Part shown: one piece after another, positions 42,999 to 51,637 of the stretch | Layout of the letters: every line of letters begins with the position of its first letter | Numbering within the stretch: the stretch's first letter is position 1 | Origin: UBA2033 sp035345875 | GTDB taxonomy: Bacteria; Spirochaetota; Leptospiria; Leptospirales; Leptospiraceae | NCBI GenBank assembly: GCA_035345875.1 | Contig: DAORDH010000022.1 | Coordinates: 1 to 64,000, forward strand | Direction: 5' to 3' | DNA length: 64,000 nt | The notes under the pieces: model-generated | The model's input: the letters and a program-made list of their open reading frames with translations, nothing else | Told to the model about the DNA's origin: nothing | Database searches by the model: none | Position numbers and translations under genes: made by a program

Positions 42999-43635
42999 AG
43001 GTATTTCTCATATATTTAGGAAGTAGGGTCAAATAGGAATTATCCGCAAGAGTAAGACCTTCTAGTTTAGAAATATTTCTTTTTAAAATGGAAATTGGAT
43101 TTGGCAGTAGGGATTCGATTGTAAAATCGTGTTTTACTAAATTTGTATCTGCTATGATTATTCTATTTTCTGTGTCTAGTTCTTCTTTGAATTGGTTTTC
43201 GAATTCACTAGGAGATATGTCAAAGGTTCCTTTGTAAGTTTCGTTTCGGAAAGAGCCTGCAAAAACTTTCTTTTGTTTTCCATCTAAGACTGCAATTACG
43301 GGAGATTTATAAAAATCAGAATAGAAATTAGAATACATTTCAATTGTATCAAATCCGAGATTTGGAATTTTCCAGAGCTGGCTTAAATTCCGAGCTGTAG
43401 CGACTGAAATTCGAATTCCTGTAAATGACCCTGGTCCAATCGCACAGCTTACAACATCTGGTTTATCCCAGCTAACGCTTGTTAGCCCCAACTGAATATC
43501 AGAAAGTAGTCTATAAGAAGATTCTCTTGGGTGGTTGCCTGCATAAAAATATTCTTCTTTTATTTCCTTGTTTTGTAAGGAATAAAGACCAACTAAAATA
43601 AAATCACAACTTGTATCAAAAAATAAAATCCGCAC
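42982..43635 (-). CDS. tsaB: tRNA N6-threonylcarbamoyladenosine modification protein TsaB
   Basis: About 218 residues, starting at GTG 43635 with MRILFFDTS, which matches the usual TsaB start; a longer TTG frame reaches 43674 but has no ribosome-binding site. Recognisable features are the ASKHA-type N-terminal strand RILFFDTSCDFILVGLY, the helix CAIGPGSFTGIRISVATARNLSQ, and VIAVLDGKQKKVFAGSF. TsaB forms the TsaBDE complex that adds threonylcarbamoyl to A37 of tRNAs reading ANN codons. tsaC, tsaD and tsaE are not in this window. Confidence 0.85.
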   Translation of the reverse strand: MRILFFDTSCDFILVGLYSLQNKEIKEEYFYAGNHPRESSYRLLSDIQLGLTSVSWDKPDVVSCAIGPGSFTGIRISVATARNLSQLWKIPNLGFDTIEMYSNFYSDFYKSPVIAVLDGKQKKVFAGSFRNETYKGTFDISPSEFENQFKEELDTENRIIIADTNLVKHDFTIESLLPNPISILKRNISKLEGLTLADNSYLTLLPKYMRNTYAHKE

Positions 43636-43693
43636 AGATTCATTCTGGATTTTTATATCTCTAGGTCTATTCAAAAAAAGGGATTTAAGTAAG

Positions 43694-43783
43694 GGATTTC
43701 CACCGAGGAGACCGATAACTGAACGATACAGAAACGATGGATAATTTTGAATTATCGTATCTTTTATCGGTGCGATGCGGTGA
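43694..43783. repeat. Family B repeat, copy 3, degenerate
   Basis: TTTCCACCGAGGAGACCGATAA on the left and ATCTTTTATCGGTGCGATGC on the right. The middle contains AACGATGGATAATTTTGAAT, also seen in reverse in the 61.2-kb copy. Confidence 0.6.
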
Positions 43784-43841
43784 GCCTAGTCGAACCGTTC
43801 ATCGTCTTTCCACCCAAAATCCAGGGATTGTGTAAAAACAA

Positions 43842-43885
43842 GAGTTTCACCACGAAGGGCACGAAGGATCACGAAGAGTAGCGAC
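43842..43885. repeat. CACGAAG-type repeat, short copy
   Basis: TTTCACCACGAAGGGCACGA followed by AGGATCACGAAGAGTA: three tandem CACGAAG words spaced about 10-12 bases, related to family A. Confidence 0.55.
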
Positions 43886-44128
43886 TCTCAATGAAGAAGA
43901 GTTTACGTTAAGGCGCAACGTCGCGAAGTGTCTTTGTTTGTATAAATCTATGTGCTTAAATAAAGTCTGTTTTTAGATAAGAATTTTAATAGATTCTATA
44001 AGTCTTAATTGTTAAGGTTGTAATAGAAAACACTTAGAAGAGTCTAGTGGAATTCGAAAAAAAGGATTCTGATATTTATACATTTATCTAAATCAGGATT
44101 AAAATTTTAAATTCAACTCAGGGACAAA

Positions 44129-44507
44129 ATGCGAGTTCATAAATTCGTTCTGCTTTTTATTTTATTGTTTTAGCTTAGTTGAATGCCAAAAGCGGGAAGG
44201 AAAAATTAATGCTACGGCTTTTTGGTATTATGCGGCTTTGATTTATCTTTCTATTGAGGAAATAAAAAGGCAATGCTCTCAGCAAAATGCTTTACCATCA
44301 TATATGCCACAATCGCCCCTTGTTTCTGAAGGTTGTATTAATAATAGAGTTTCAAGTGGCTTAATATTTGATGTTGATGTAAATCAAAATATTTCGGTTG
44401 ATACTCTAACGTCCGGAAAGAGATTCAAATGTTTATGCAATGGAAATATAGGTAAATATGGTTATTCATGGAAAAGAAGCAAAGAATTGTTTGATTCGAT
44501 GCCGTAG
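44129..44507 (+). pseudogene. Small lipoprotein, frameshifted in its signal peptide
   Basis: The ATG at 44129 encodes MRVHKFVLLFILLF and then stops at TAG (44171-44173). Removing one T from the TTTT at 44168-44171 would fuse it to SLVECQKREGKINATAFWYY and on through CSQQNALPSYMPQSPLV to FDSMP at 44507, giving a lipoprotein of about 125 residues with lipobox SLVEC. The downstream frame has no plausible start of its own (TTG 44238 lies far inside the protein). This is either a real inactivating or phase-variable frameshift or a sequencing or assembly error in a T-run. The mature sequence contains paired cysteines and resembles small Leptospira lipoproteins; function unknown. Confidence 0.65.
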
Positions 44508-44775
44508 CCTCCTCCTGATTTAGATATAATTTTTTTTTATTCAATCTCCTCTTCTATTTGAAAAGATGAGATTTTAACGAATGCAAGGTATAAAGCCAAT
44601 GATAATTTATTTTGTATCACAACCTGCAATATTAATTTGCATACTTACCAGATCCAATATCAATTTTTAAAAATAAGATAAGGTTCTAGATGTTTATTGT
44701 AGTGGCTTATATTAAAAAAATGAAAACACTTCACTTAAATAAAAAGTGAAATGTTTTCTTTGGTAGGATACTCTA

Positions 44776-45267
44776 TTAAAACCCGCTTGCAGTGATAGCA
44801 GATCTAGAGCATGGATTGTTGTTTGGATCACAGGTATACATTTTAAATATAAAATTTTGATCTGGATCTGGACGTTGTGAGGAACTTCCTAGGTTTGTAT
44901 TTGTTGTTCCGGTAAAGCCCAAGGAAGTGCAGTTAGAAGTAGAGAGTGCATATTTTTTATAATCATTGTTTAATAAGCCTCCGCCTCCACCTGCTGGTGT
45001 ATTGTAATAATTGGATGGACTCACAGGAATTCCTTTTAGGGTAAATGTATCAAAGCATTGACCTGTAAAAGAAAGATTCGATAGATCTGCTCTTTGCATG
45101 ATGACTAACGATCCATTTGTATAACGATCTGTGGCAGTTCCAGATGCCCAATTTCTTAAGACGAGTGCGGTTAAACCGCTTCTATTTTGTTTTTTTGTTT
45201 GAATACAACCAATCGATAGAGTAAAGATTGTAAGTGCTAATAAAATTCTATTTAGATTCTTGTTCAT
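44776..45267 (-). CDS. Small lipoprotein encoded after a porin gene
   Basis: About 163 residues starting at ATG 45267 with AGGAGAAGG upstream. An upstream in-frame extension overlaps the porin gene and is rejected. The signal peptide ILLALTIFTLSIGC is followed by IQTKKQNRSGLTALVL, related to the CxxKKS start of other lipoproteins here. The mature protein has six cysteines (QCFDT, NCTS, YTCDPNNNPC and others) and a Gly-rich segment (PAGGGGGLLN). It follows the porin gene by ten bases and is probably a partner or accessory protein of that porin. Function unknown. Confidence 0.78.
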   Translation of the reverse strand: MNKNLNRILLALTIFTLSIGCIQTKKQNRSGLTALVLRNWASGTATDRYTNGSLVIMQRADLSNLSFTGQCFDTFTLKGIPVSPSNYYNTPAGGGGGLLNNDYKKYALSTSNCTSLGFTGTTNTNLGSSSQRPDPDQNFIFKMYTCDPNNNPCSRSAITASGF

Positions 45268-45277
45268 TTTCCTTCTC

Positions 45278-46987
45278 CTAGTTTGGTCTGTAGCTATATG
45301 CTTCAGGGGAAACAGTTCCTGTCCAGAAGTTACCTTGTAATTGAAAATAGATTCTTCTATCATCAATTGCAGCATAATTTCCAGTATTTGGATTCACATC
45401 AAATTTATTTCCTAATACTTGATAGTAGAGTTGTGCTTTGAAATGATGTTTGTCACCAAACAAGTTTAAACCTGCCCAATAAACTCTTAAGATATCATTT
45501 TGGTTGTGGCTATTTCCATCTCTATGAAAGTCACCCATGATTTGTTCATATTTTAAAACTGGCATTATATAATATTTATCCCAGAATTTAAGGTTGTATC
45601 CAACCGTTGTGTGCCATGCATGCAGATTATTGGAAGCAGCACCTGTAAATTTGGTAAAGGCTCCTGTTAGATAAATTCCTTGGTATGTAAAAGTAGTATC
45701 ATACGTGTGACCCACAAGACCGAAGCTTGGACGACCCGGAGTTGTAACGTTGTTCTGAACATTGTAATTTGGAAGTGTCATTGCGATATTATTTACAGTT
45801 GAGCTGAATGTTGTTCCACGATCAGGGTTGGATTGTTGTCCATTGAGTAGGTTAAATGCATTTGTCGTTCCAGGTGTATACTCAGGAACGGCAAGTGTGT
45901 TTGGTTGGAAATTTGCTGTTTGCATAACAGCTGCCCCAATTGACCATTTCATATCACTTTGGAAAACTTCTTCTCCTTCTTGCCAGTTTACTTCTTTTCC
46001 ATCCACTGCTCTTTTCAGTCCGCCAAAGACATTGTATTGGATACGACCATAATAAGTAGGTGAAATCAAAGTAGTGCCCCAACGATTAGAAGTAGTAAGG
46101 TCTTGTCGTCTACCGGTTCCATAATCCCCACCAGCACCTTTACCATTTCCAATCATGAAAGATACTTGTAAGTATCTTTCCCATTTATGACCTAATTCTT
46201 TTAAAGGATTTGCTGAAAGCATAACTCCCAAATCAAATTGTGGTAGTGCATTTGTTATGATACTTCGTTCTAATGTAATGAAGTTTGCAGAAGATTGTAA
46301 ATACTCTCTTGTGAATTGAGTATTGATTTGTCCAAATGTCAAGCGAAGTCCAGCATAAGGGTGTTTTGCATAAACAAAAGCTTCATGCACATAACCTCTA
46401 TTATCTGTCATACGCACAGTGTTAACAACTGGAGTTGTCGTGGTTGTGATGACTCCCCCATTATTAGAAACTCCCGTTACAACGTTAGTTGTTGTAGTAA
46501 CTGTATTTGGTCTATTTACCATATTTTCCATACGGAGTTGGATATTCATTCCCCACCAATCGTTTTCATACATAGCACCGAGTCGGAGTCGTCTAAAATT
46601 CCAATCTAGAGCGCTAAAATCATTATTACCATTGCTATACGGTGATTGTTCACTACCTGTTACTCCTCTAAATTGAATTCTTCCGTAAACTGTTAGTTTT
46701 TCTTTAGAGGTATCATCGGGACGATGTGCGAAAGCATCTGGGAGTGTAGTAGAGAGTTTTTGTGGTTCTACTTTTGTTCTGCCTGGACCTGGTTTTGTAA
46801 AGAGTTGTCCTGTTTCATTGTCTTCATAAACTTCTTTTAGACCTTTTGACGCTGGCTTCGGAGCATGATCTTTTGCATGATCAGTTTCTGTTGCTGTATT
46901 GGGCTCTGTTGTTTTCGTTTCATTTTGTGCATAAATTGTAAAACTGAAAAGCAATAAGACTCCTAGTATTAAATTCTTCTGTTTCAT
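45278..46987 (-). CDS. Outer-membrane porin-like beta-barrel protein
   Basis: 569 residues. Signal peptide LILGVLLLFSFTIYAQ, then a charged linker and many alternating strands with aromatic ends: WNFRRLRLGAMYENDWWGMNIQLRMENM, YVHEAFVYAKHPYAGLRLTFGQINTQFTREYL, and KAQLYYQVLGNKFDV near the C-terminus. The pattern resembles phosphate-selective porins O/P and related substrate-specific channels. The terminus is not the classical aromatic residue (it ends in SYRPN). A Thr/Val-rich loop near residues 165-190 is likely exposed. It is the first gene of a two-gene operon with a small lipoprotein. Substrate unknown. Confidence 0.75.
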   Translation of the reverse strand: MKQKNLILGVLLLFSFTIYAQNETKTTEPNTATETDHAKDHAPKPASKGLKEVYEDNETGQLFTKPGPGRTKVEPQKLSTTLPDAFAHRPDDTSKEKLTVYGRIQFRGVTGSEQSPYSNGNNDFSALDWNFRRLRLGAMYENDWWGMNIQLRMENMVNRPNTVTTTTNVVTGVSNNGGVITTTTTPVVNTVRMTDNRGYVHEAFVYAKHPYAGLRLTFGQINTQFTREYLQSSANFITLERSIITNALPQFDLGVMLSANPLKELGHKWERYLQVSFMIGNGKGAGGDYGTGRRQDLTTSNRWGTTLISPTYYGRIQYNVFGGLKRAVDGKEVNWQEGEEVFQSDMKWSIGAAVMQTANFQPNTLAVPEYTPGTTNAFNLLNGQQSNPDRGTTFSSTVNNIAMTLPNYNVQNNVTTPGRPSFGLVGHTYDTTFTYQGIYLTGAFTKFTGAASNNLHAWHTTVGYNLKFWDKYYIMPVLKYEQIMGDFHRDGNSHNQNDILRVYWAGLNLFGDKHHFKAQLYYQVLGNKFDVNPNTGNYAAIDDRRIYFQLQGNFWTGTVSPEAYSYRPN

Positions 46988-47390
46988 AGTTTTCCTTGTT
47001 TATAGTGATTTTTTATCAAAAGTTCATTTTTTCTGAATTATTAGGAGTAACTCAGGATTGACCATTTGTTTTCTATATGTTTCAAAATTAAAACATTCGC
47101 ATTTCTAATGAATTACTAGAATATTACAAATTTATTACAATGCAAACCTATTGAAAAATAGAATAATTACTATTGCAATAAAATGCGTTAGTAGGGATAA
47201 GGAATTGATGGTTTAGTTGGTTGTAATTAGAGAGGAATTTGTAAGTTTGTTGTCAATCATGGTGTAGAAAAAAACTTTTACGCACACTTCGTTGAGATCC
47301 TAGGAAGGAATATAGGTAGGTAAGAAGTAAGATTCTATTGCAATTAAAATCTAAGGCTGTCTTTTGGAGACTAGCCTTAGAAGAAGGGAG
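46988..47390. other. Spacer between porin operon and TAXI-type gene
   Basis: About 400 bases. It holds the stem-loop at 47351-47380 after the minus-strand binding-protein gene, and, close to 46988-47100, presumably the porin promoter. No coding frame or repeat copy was seen. Confidence 0.45.
47345..47380 (-). terminator. Probable terminator after the TAXI-type gene
   Basis: CTAAGGCT (47351-47358) pairs with AGCCTTAG (47373-47380), extended inward by TCT/AGA with one bulge. On the minus strand a T-rich stretch follows. It starts 11 bases after the stop codon. Confidence 0.6.
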
Positions 47391-48296
47391 TTATAATTTC
47401 TCTTTAACGATTGGATGAAAGAACTCAGGAAGAGTTTTGATTTTTTCCTTGAGTGTTTCTTTACGAATGCCATTCCATTCTGGATGGGCAGCTGAGAGAG
47501 AATCTATGTTTTTAAAAAGATTTTCTATAAAATCTGAAATTTCTTTTTGCGATAAATCCTTTCTAGCAAGTAAAACTGTTTGCACTTGTAGAGTAGACAC
47601 TGCTTCTTTTTGCCAGCTGTATGTGAGGGCTGGAATGGTTGATTTTTGATAAACTTTATTGTCATCTTTGATTTGTCCTGTGACAGATTCATCTAAACTT
47701 AAGATCTTTAGTTTAGAAGCTGCATCCTCTTTTAAAGCGGAAAGAATTTTTACAGGAAGACCAGAAACGATAAAGAGTCCATCGATTTCATTTTTTAAGA
47801 GCAAAGGAAGTGCTTCCTCCGGGCCGATTTCTTTTACGTCTACTTCACTAAAATCAATTCCACTGATTCGTAAAACAGAAATCGAAGTTGCCTTGATTCC
47901 AGATTCAGAGTGACCGATTGCAATTTTTTTCCCTTTTAGGTCTTTGATTGTTTTGATAGAAGGATTCACAATCAAATGAATTTCATCCTGAAGAACGGGA
48001 AGTAAAACGTTAATTCCTTTTTGAATCGCCGGATTTCCTAATTTCGCACTGTAAAACATGTCGATCTGTGTTAAACAGAAATCTGCTTTTTTATCTAAAA
48101 GTAGATTGATATTATCTAGACTTCCGTTTGACGGAATGACTTTTACATTTAGAGATTGATTTGCTTCTAGAGACTTTGCCATTGTATCATAGGTTCCACC
48201 TTGGAATCCGCCTGCAAAAAGAGTTTGCTCTTTTTTCGATTTACAATGGAGCATGACGAGGGTAATCAGTGTAAGCCCCAATATTTTTTTTATCAT
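47391..48296 (-). CDS. TAXI family TRAP-type solute-binding lipoprotein
   Basis: 301 residues. Lipobox VMLHC (cysteine at 18), then the periplasmic TAXI-family fold: LFAGGFQGGTYDTMAKSLEANQSLNVKVIPSNGSLDNINLLLDKKADFCLTQIDMFYSAKLG, IKTIKDLKGKKIAIGHSESGIKATSISVLRISGIDF, and LLLKNEIDGLFIVSGLPVKIL. These proteins capture small acids for a TRAP transporter of two membrane subunits. No DctQ/DctM-type transporter gene is near, so the partner must lie elsewhere or the protein serves as a stand-alone sensor. It has its own terminator downstream. Confidence 0.85.
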   Translation of the reverse strand: MIKKILGLTLITLVMLHCKSKKEQTLFAGGFQGGTYDTMAKSLEANQSLNVKVIPSNGSLDNINLLLDKKADFCLTQIDMFYSAKLGNPAIQKGINVLLPVLQDEIHLIVNPSIKTIKDLKGKKIAIGHSESGIKATSISVLRISGIDFSEVDVKEIGPEEALPLLLKNEIDGLFIVSGLPVKILSALKEDAASKLKILSLDESVTGQIKDDNKVYQKSTIPALTYSWQKEAVSTLQVQTVLLARKDLSQKEISDFIENLFKNIDSLSAAHPEWNGIRKETLKEKIKTLPEFFHPIVKEKL

Positions 48297-48427
48297 ATAA
48301 CTATCCTTGAATGAATGTTTGAAACCATATTTAGTAAAAGGTTTACTTTTACAATTAAAACAAATTGTAAAACCGACTGAAATGTAATAGAAATGTAAAG
48401 GAATTGAAAAATTAAATTTAAATAGGC

Positions 48428-48463
48428 ATAAAAAAAGACTGCCTTTTGAAGGGCAGTCTTTAA
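48428..48463 (-). terminator. Rho-independent terminator after the Ig-repeat lipoprotein
   Basis: GGCAGTCTTT (48452-48461) and AAAGACTGCC (48434-48443) form a perfect 10-bp stem. On the minus strand it is followed by a run of T complementary to the A-run at 48430-48436. Confidence 0.88.
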
Positions 48464-48483
48464 AAGAGATAAGATTCTTATAC

Positions 48484-50472
48484 TTAGTTTCGTGTTATCG
48501 CTACGGGAGATATATTTGTTACGATAAAAGAACCAGATACGTCTCCATCTACTCTTGTTAATTTTACATAGGTATAATAGGTGTAGCCTTCCGAGAGTCG
48601 ATAGACGCGATAGTTTCCTGCCTTGTCTACTACTTCCACCCAACCAACTTTCCAAGTTCCACCTTCTTCGTTGCTCGCAGTTGGAAAGGTTCCAGTTGCT
48701 TCATATTTTAGAGTCGAAGTATTGTAGGTGGTGCTTAGAGTCTTTGTGGTTCCGAGTGTATTATCAAGTAGTTTCAAAGGACTATACAATACAATATTGA
48801 CCGCTTTCACACCAGACGCATTGGTGCTACTGTTATTTGTTGTTAAAGTAGTTGAGCTTGTTGTTGCATTTTGATCTGCAGATGTTGTTTCTGTAGTTCC
48901 ATCTGCTACATCAGCACTGATTGTAAAGCTTTGGTCAAAGTTTACATCTGTCTTGTTAATGGAGATAGATTTTAACTCAGGAGGATAAAAGTCTGCAGTT
49001 GCAGTTGTTGATGCTCCAATGATTGTAAAACTTTTGTTTAAAGTTGTGCGAGAAGTCCAAAGCGAGTTTCCTGCTTTGTCTGTAACCCAGATTCCACCTA
49101 AGAACCACTGCCCATCAGGAGCAGTATTTCCTTCTGCAAACTGACGAATGGTTGCAGAGCCAGAATAAGTTCCATTTGTGTTCGTTCCAGATGTTAGATC
49201 TAGTCTTATGTAGATTGCATTTCCTAAGTAGTTGCTATTCGCTGACCACCAAGAATAACTATTCAAACGAGCATCCATATAAGCGATTCCACTCGCATTT
49301 CCCGTTCCACCTGTATCAGTTGCTCCTGTTACTGTAACAGTGATCACAACTTCTTTTGGACTAGCGCTAGAAACTGAAATATCTACGTTTGATGCAATTG
49401 GGTTTTGAACTGTTGCACCCGAATTGATATCTGATTTTAGAGTGACAGTTCCTAGAGTTGGAGCTGCTGTATCAGGGCTTGAGCCTTTGACTGTGAAAGT
49501 AGGAATTGTGATTTTACTATCGATCTTTTGACCACAACCAGTAAAGGTATAATTCGTTGTGCTCTTGCTACTATCGTATAGATATTGTCTTTCATTCCCT
49601 GTGACGTCTCTTGCTGTTATTAAACCTACATTCCAAGTTCCATTGTCTACAAAATTAGTAAGAGTTGCATCTCCTTCATAGAAACCTGTGTTTGCATTTA
49701 GAGTAAGAGTTGCATGAGCTGTGTATCCACTTCCTGTAATTCTTTTAGGACTAAATAATTTTGCAGTAACGGACTTCACTCCTGTTGCTCTTTTGTCACT
49801 AGAAGTTCCTTCGTATCCATCTGATACTTTTGCTGAAATACGAAGCTTACCAGATCCAGAAGATACATCTACTGTAGAACTATCAATGCTCACAGAAGTG
49901 AGTTCAGGTGCCGCAGTATCGCCTTTTGGATTGTAACCGCATACAAAAGAAATCGGTGCATTTGGAATTGCATTTAAAATATTTCCGGATACTCTGATGA
50001 TAACTACTTTGATAGAGCCATCTGAGTAAGTGATCGTTGCCTTCCCATCTTTATTGAGTCCAAGAGAAGAACCACTTTCAATTTTAATTTTAAATGCCAT
50101 ACCTTTGTTGTCTGTCGTTGTAACAACTGCTTGGTATTCTCCTACTGCTAATGTAAATACAACGTTCCCATTTGTATCGGTTTGTGCAGAAGTAGTAAAC
50201 ACTGGACCTGTTGTTGTGCTGGTTGTGCTATTCGTGCTCGTTGTAGTAGTGGAAGAAGCTTCCCTCACGCTAGATGAAGTGGTGGTTGTTGCGGGAGAAA
50301 AATAAACCATAGCATTTGAGGTTGCAGATGTTGTGGATATATTGGCACTGACTTGGTAGGTAGCAGGTTGAGCCAATAAAAGAAGAGTTGCCTCGTTGGT
50401 TGAACTTTTCTTTACATCAATACAAAAGGAAAGTGCTAAGAGAGAGAAAGATGTGAGTAGAAATTTTTTCAT
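48484..50472 (-). CDS. Lipoprotein with three Ig-like repeats
   Basis: 662 residues. Lipobox LALSFC (cysteine at 17), then IDVKKSS, the same type of start as the lipoproteins at 9.4 and 27.1 kb. A Thr/Ser-rich segment (about residues 55-90) follows, then a carboxypeptidase-regulatory-like domain (TNGNVVFTLAVGEYQAVVTTTDNKG). Three repeats of roughly 120-130 residues begin with DTAAPELTSVSIDSS, DTAAPTLGTVTLKSD and FYPPELKSISINKTD. Each ends in a '(K/T)WxVGxxxxxDxxGN' type strand (GTWNVGLITARDVTGNERQ, DGQWFLGGIWVTDKAGNS, GTWKVGWVEVVDKAGNYR). This resembles surface-anchored Ig-like adhesins of Leptospira. Its own terminator lies downstream. Ligand unknown. Confidence 0.78.
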   Translation of the reverse strand: MKKFLLTSFSLLALSFCIDVKKSSTNEATLLLLAQPATYQVSANISTTSATSNAMVYFSPATTTTSSSVREASSTTTTSTNSTTSTTTGPVFTTSAQTDTNGNVVFTLAVGEYQAVVTTTDNKGMAFKIKIESGSSLGLNKDGKATITYSDGSIKVVIIRVSGNILNAIPNAPISFVCGYNPKGDTAAPELTSVSIDSSTVDVSSGSGKLRISAKVSDGYEGTSSDKRATGVKSVTAKLFSPKRITGSGYTAHATLTLNANTGFYEGDATLTNFVDNGTWNVGLITARDVTGNERQYLYDSSKSTTNYTFTGCGQKIDSKITIPTFTVKGSSPDTAAPTLGTVTLKSDINSGATVQNPIASNVDISVSSASPKEVVITVTVTGATDTGGTGNASGIAYMDARLNSYSWWSANSNYLGNAIYIRLDLTSGTNTNGTYSGSATIRQFAEGNTAPDGQWFLGGIWVTDKAGNSLWTSRTTLNKSFTIIGASTTATADFYPPELKSISINKTDVNFDQSFTISADVADGTTETTSADQNATTSSTTLTTNNSSTNASGVKAVNIVLYSPLKLLDNTLGTTKTLSTTYNTSTLKYEATGTFPTASNEEGGTWKVGWVEVVDKAGNYRVYRLSEGYTYYTYVKLTRVDGDVSGSFIVTNISPVAITRN

Positions 50473-50991
50473 ATGATTTCCTCAAAATTTTAAGTTGTAT
50501 AAAAGATAACTAGACCCTTTATATTTATAACAAACCAGTTTTCCAAATTTTTCAGGGATAAACCTGTTTTTGCTACAGAGAAATCTAGAACCTGATATTT
50601 GGATTTGTCAACCAATTTTTGAATCGGTTCTCAAGAAAAGATTTTAGTTCAATTTGGATTTAGAAAATAAGGTTTCATCTACATCGCAAAAAGCAATCAA
50701 TCTGTTATAAAATAAAATGGAACCGCGAATAAATGCCGGTCTTATCGTCGTAAATCTTTGGAATTTAATCTTGAATACGAAAGAAAAGTAACGTTAGGTA
50801 TTAATTAAAAAATGAAGACAAATAATAAAATTTTAGGAAGAGCTTAAAAAAGATTTTAGGAGCAAAGGATGATTCCTAGAAAGGTTGGATGTCTCTATTC
50901 ATACATAAGATAGATTTCTAAATACAGAATTCCGAATGGACCTCAGTAAAAATAAATTGAATGATTTAGAAATCTTTGGATTCTATCCTAG
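50473..50991. other. Divergent spacer upstream of the regulator gene
   Basis: About 520 AT-rich bases. It contains the promoter region of the minus-strand lipoprotein and of the regulator-kinase pair. A short open frame starts at ATG 50936 and overlaps the regulator start (see findings). No repeat copy was seen. Confidence 0.45.
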
Positions 50992-51636
50992 ATGGTTCAT
51001 TTTGAAAAGACTCAGAAGAATTCAACACCTTGGCGTATTGTAGTAGCAGATGATCATTCTGTCGCTCATTTTGGAATTGAGGCTGTTCTTGCGGCTAATC
51101 CTGAGTTTACTATCGTTTCTAAAATTTCAGATGGGAGGCAAATAAAAATTACCCTTCAACAAGAAGAGGCTGATATTTTAATATTAGATGTCGATTTGCC
51201 TGAACTATCAGGAATTGATTTTTTAAGAGAAGAAAGAAGTAATTTCCCAAATTTGAAAATACTATTATTTACTGTTCATGAGGGGGAGGGCTTCTTTCGA
51301 GAAGCTCTTAGGCTTGGGGCTAATGGTTATTTTTTAAAGTCAGATCATATTTTAAATATGCCAAAGGCGCTTTCCTGCTTAGTAAAAAATGAATTTTATT
51401 GTTCTGAAAAAATAAAATCCTATCTTTTAAAAACAGAAAAATCGGATGAATTGAGTAGTAAAGAAATCGAAATATTAAAAATGGTAGTAGCGGGTTTCTC
51501 GGCTCGTGAAATTGGAGAAAGAATGGAAATTTCGAGACGAACCATTGAATACTATATTACCCGCCTAAAAGAAAAATTAGATGCAGAAAATATAGTAGAA
51601 CTTGTAGTCACTGCCAAAGAAAAATATTTTTTATAA
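50992..51636 (+). CDS. NarL/FixJ-type response regulator
   Basis: 214 residues. Receiver domain with DDHS (residues 20-23), phosphoacceptor Asp66 in DILILDVDLPELSG, a conserved T at LLFTVHEG and K in YFLKSDHI. C-terminal LuxR-type helix-turn-helix: LSSKEIEILKMVVAGFSAREIGERMEISRRTIEYYITRLKEKL. A stop codon lies directly before the ATG, so 50992 is the only possible start in this frame, yet no ribosome-binding site is seen; a small overlapping frame may supply coupled translation. The gene precedes a 7TMR-DISM histidine kinase by one base, forming a two-component pair. Target genes are unknown. Confidence 0.9.
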   Translation: MVHFEKTQKNSTPWRIVVADDHSVAHFGIEAVLAANPEFTIVSKISDGRQIKITLQQEEADILILDVDLPELSGIDFLREERSNFPNLKILLFTVHEGEGFFREALRLGANGYFLKSDHILNMPKALSCLVKNEFYCSEKIKSYLLKTEKSDELSSKEIEILKMVVAGFSAREIGERMEISRRTIEYYITRLKEKLDAENIVELVVTAKEKYFL

Positions 51637-51637
51637 A

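Larger units (their letters stand above)
43675..44128. other. Spacer with two repeat copies
   Basis: 454 bases between tsaB and the disrupted lipoprotein. It holds a family B copy (43694-43783) and a CACGAAG-type copy (43842-43885). The remainder is AT-rich with no coding frame that I accept. Confidence 0.5.

Noticed and set aside
43842..43885. Tandem CACGAAG words as a possible CRISPR array
   Set aside because: The units are only about 10-12 bases apart with no 30-base repeats or spacers, and no cas genes are near.
45268..45375. N-terminal extension of the small lipoprotein into the porin gene
   Set aside because: The strong ribosome-binding site and signal peptide start at 45267. The extension would overlap the porin frame.
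48293..48655. 120-residue minus-strand frame over the Ig-repeat lipoprotein terminator
   Set aside because: It runs through a clear terminator and overlaps the C-terminus of the real gene in another frame; no coding features.
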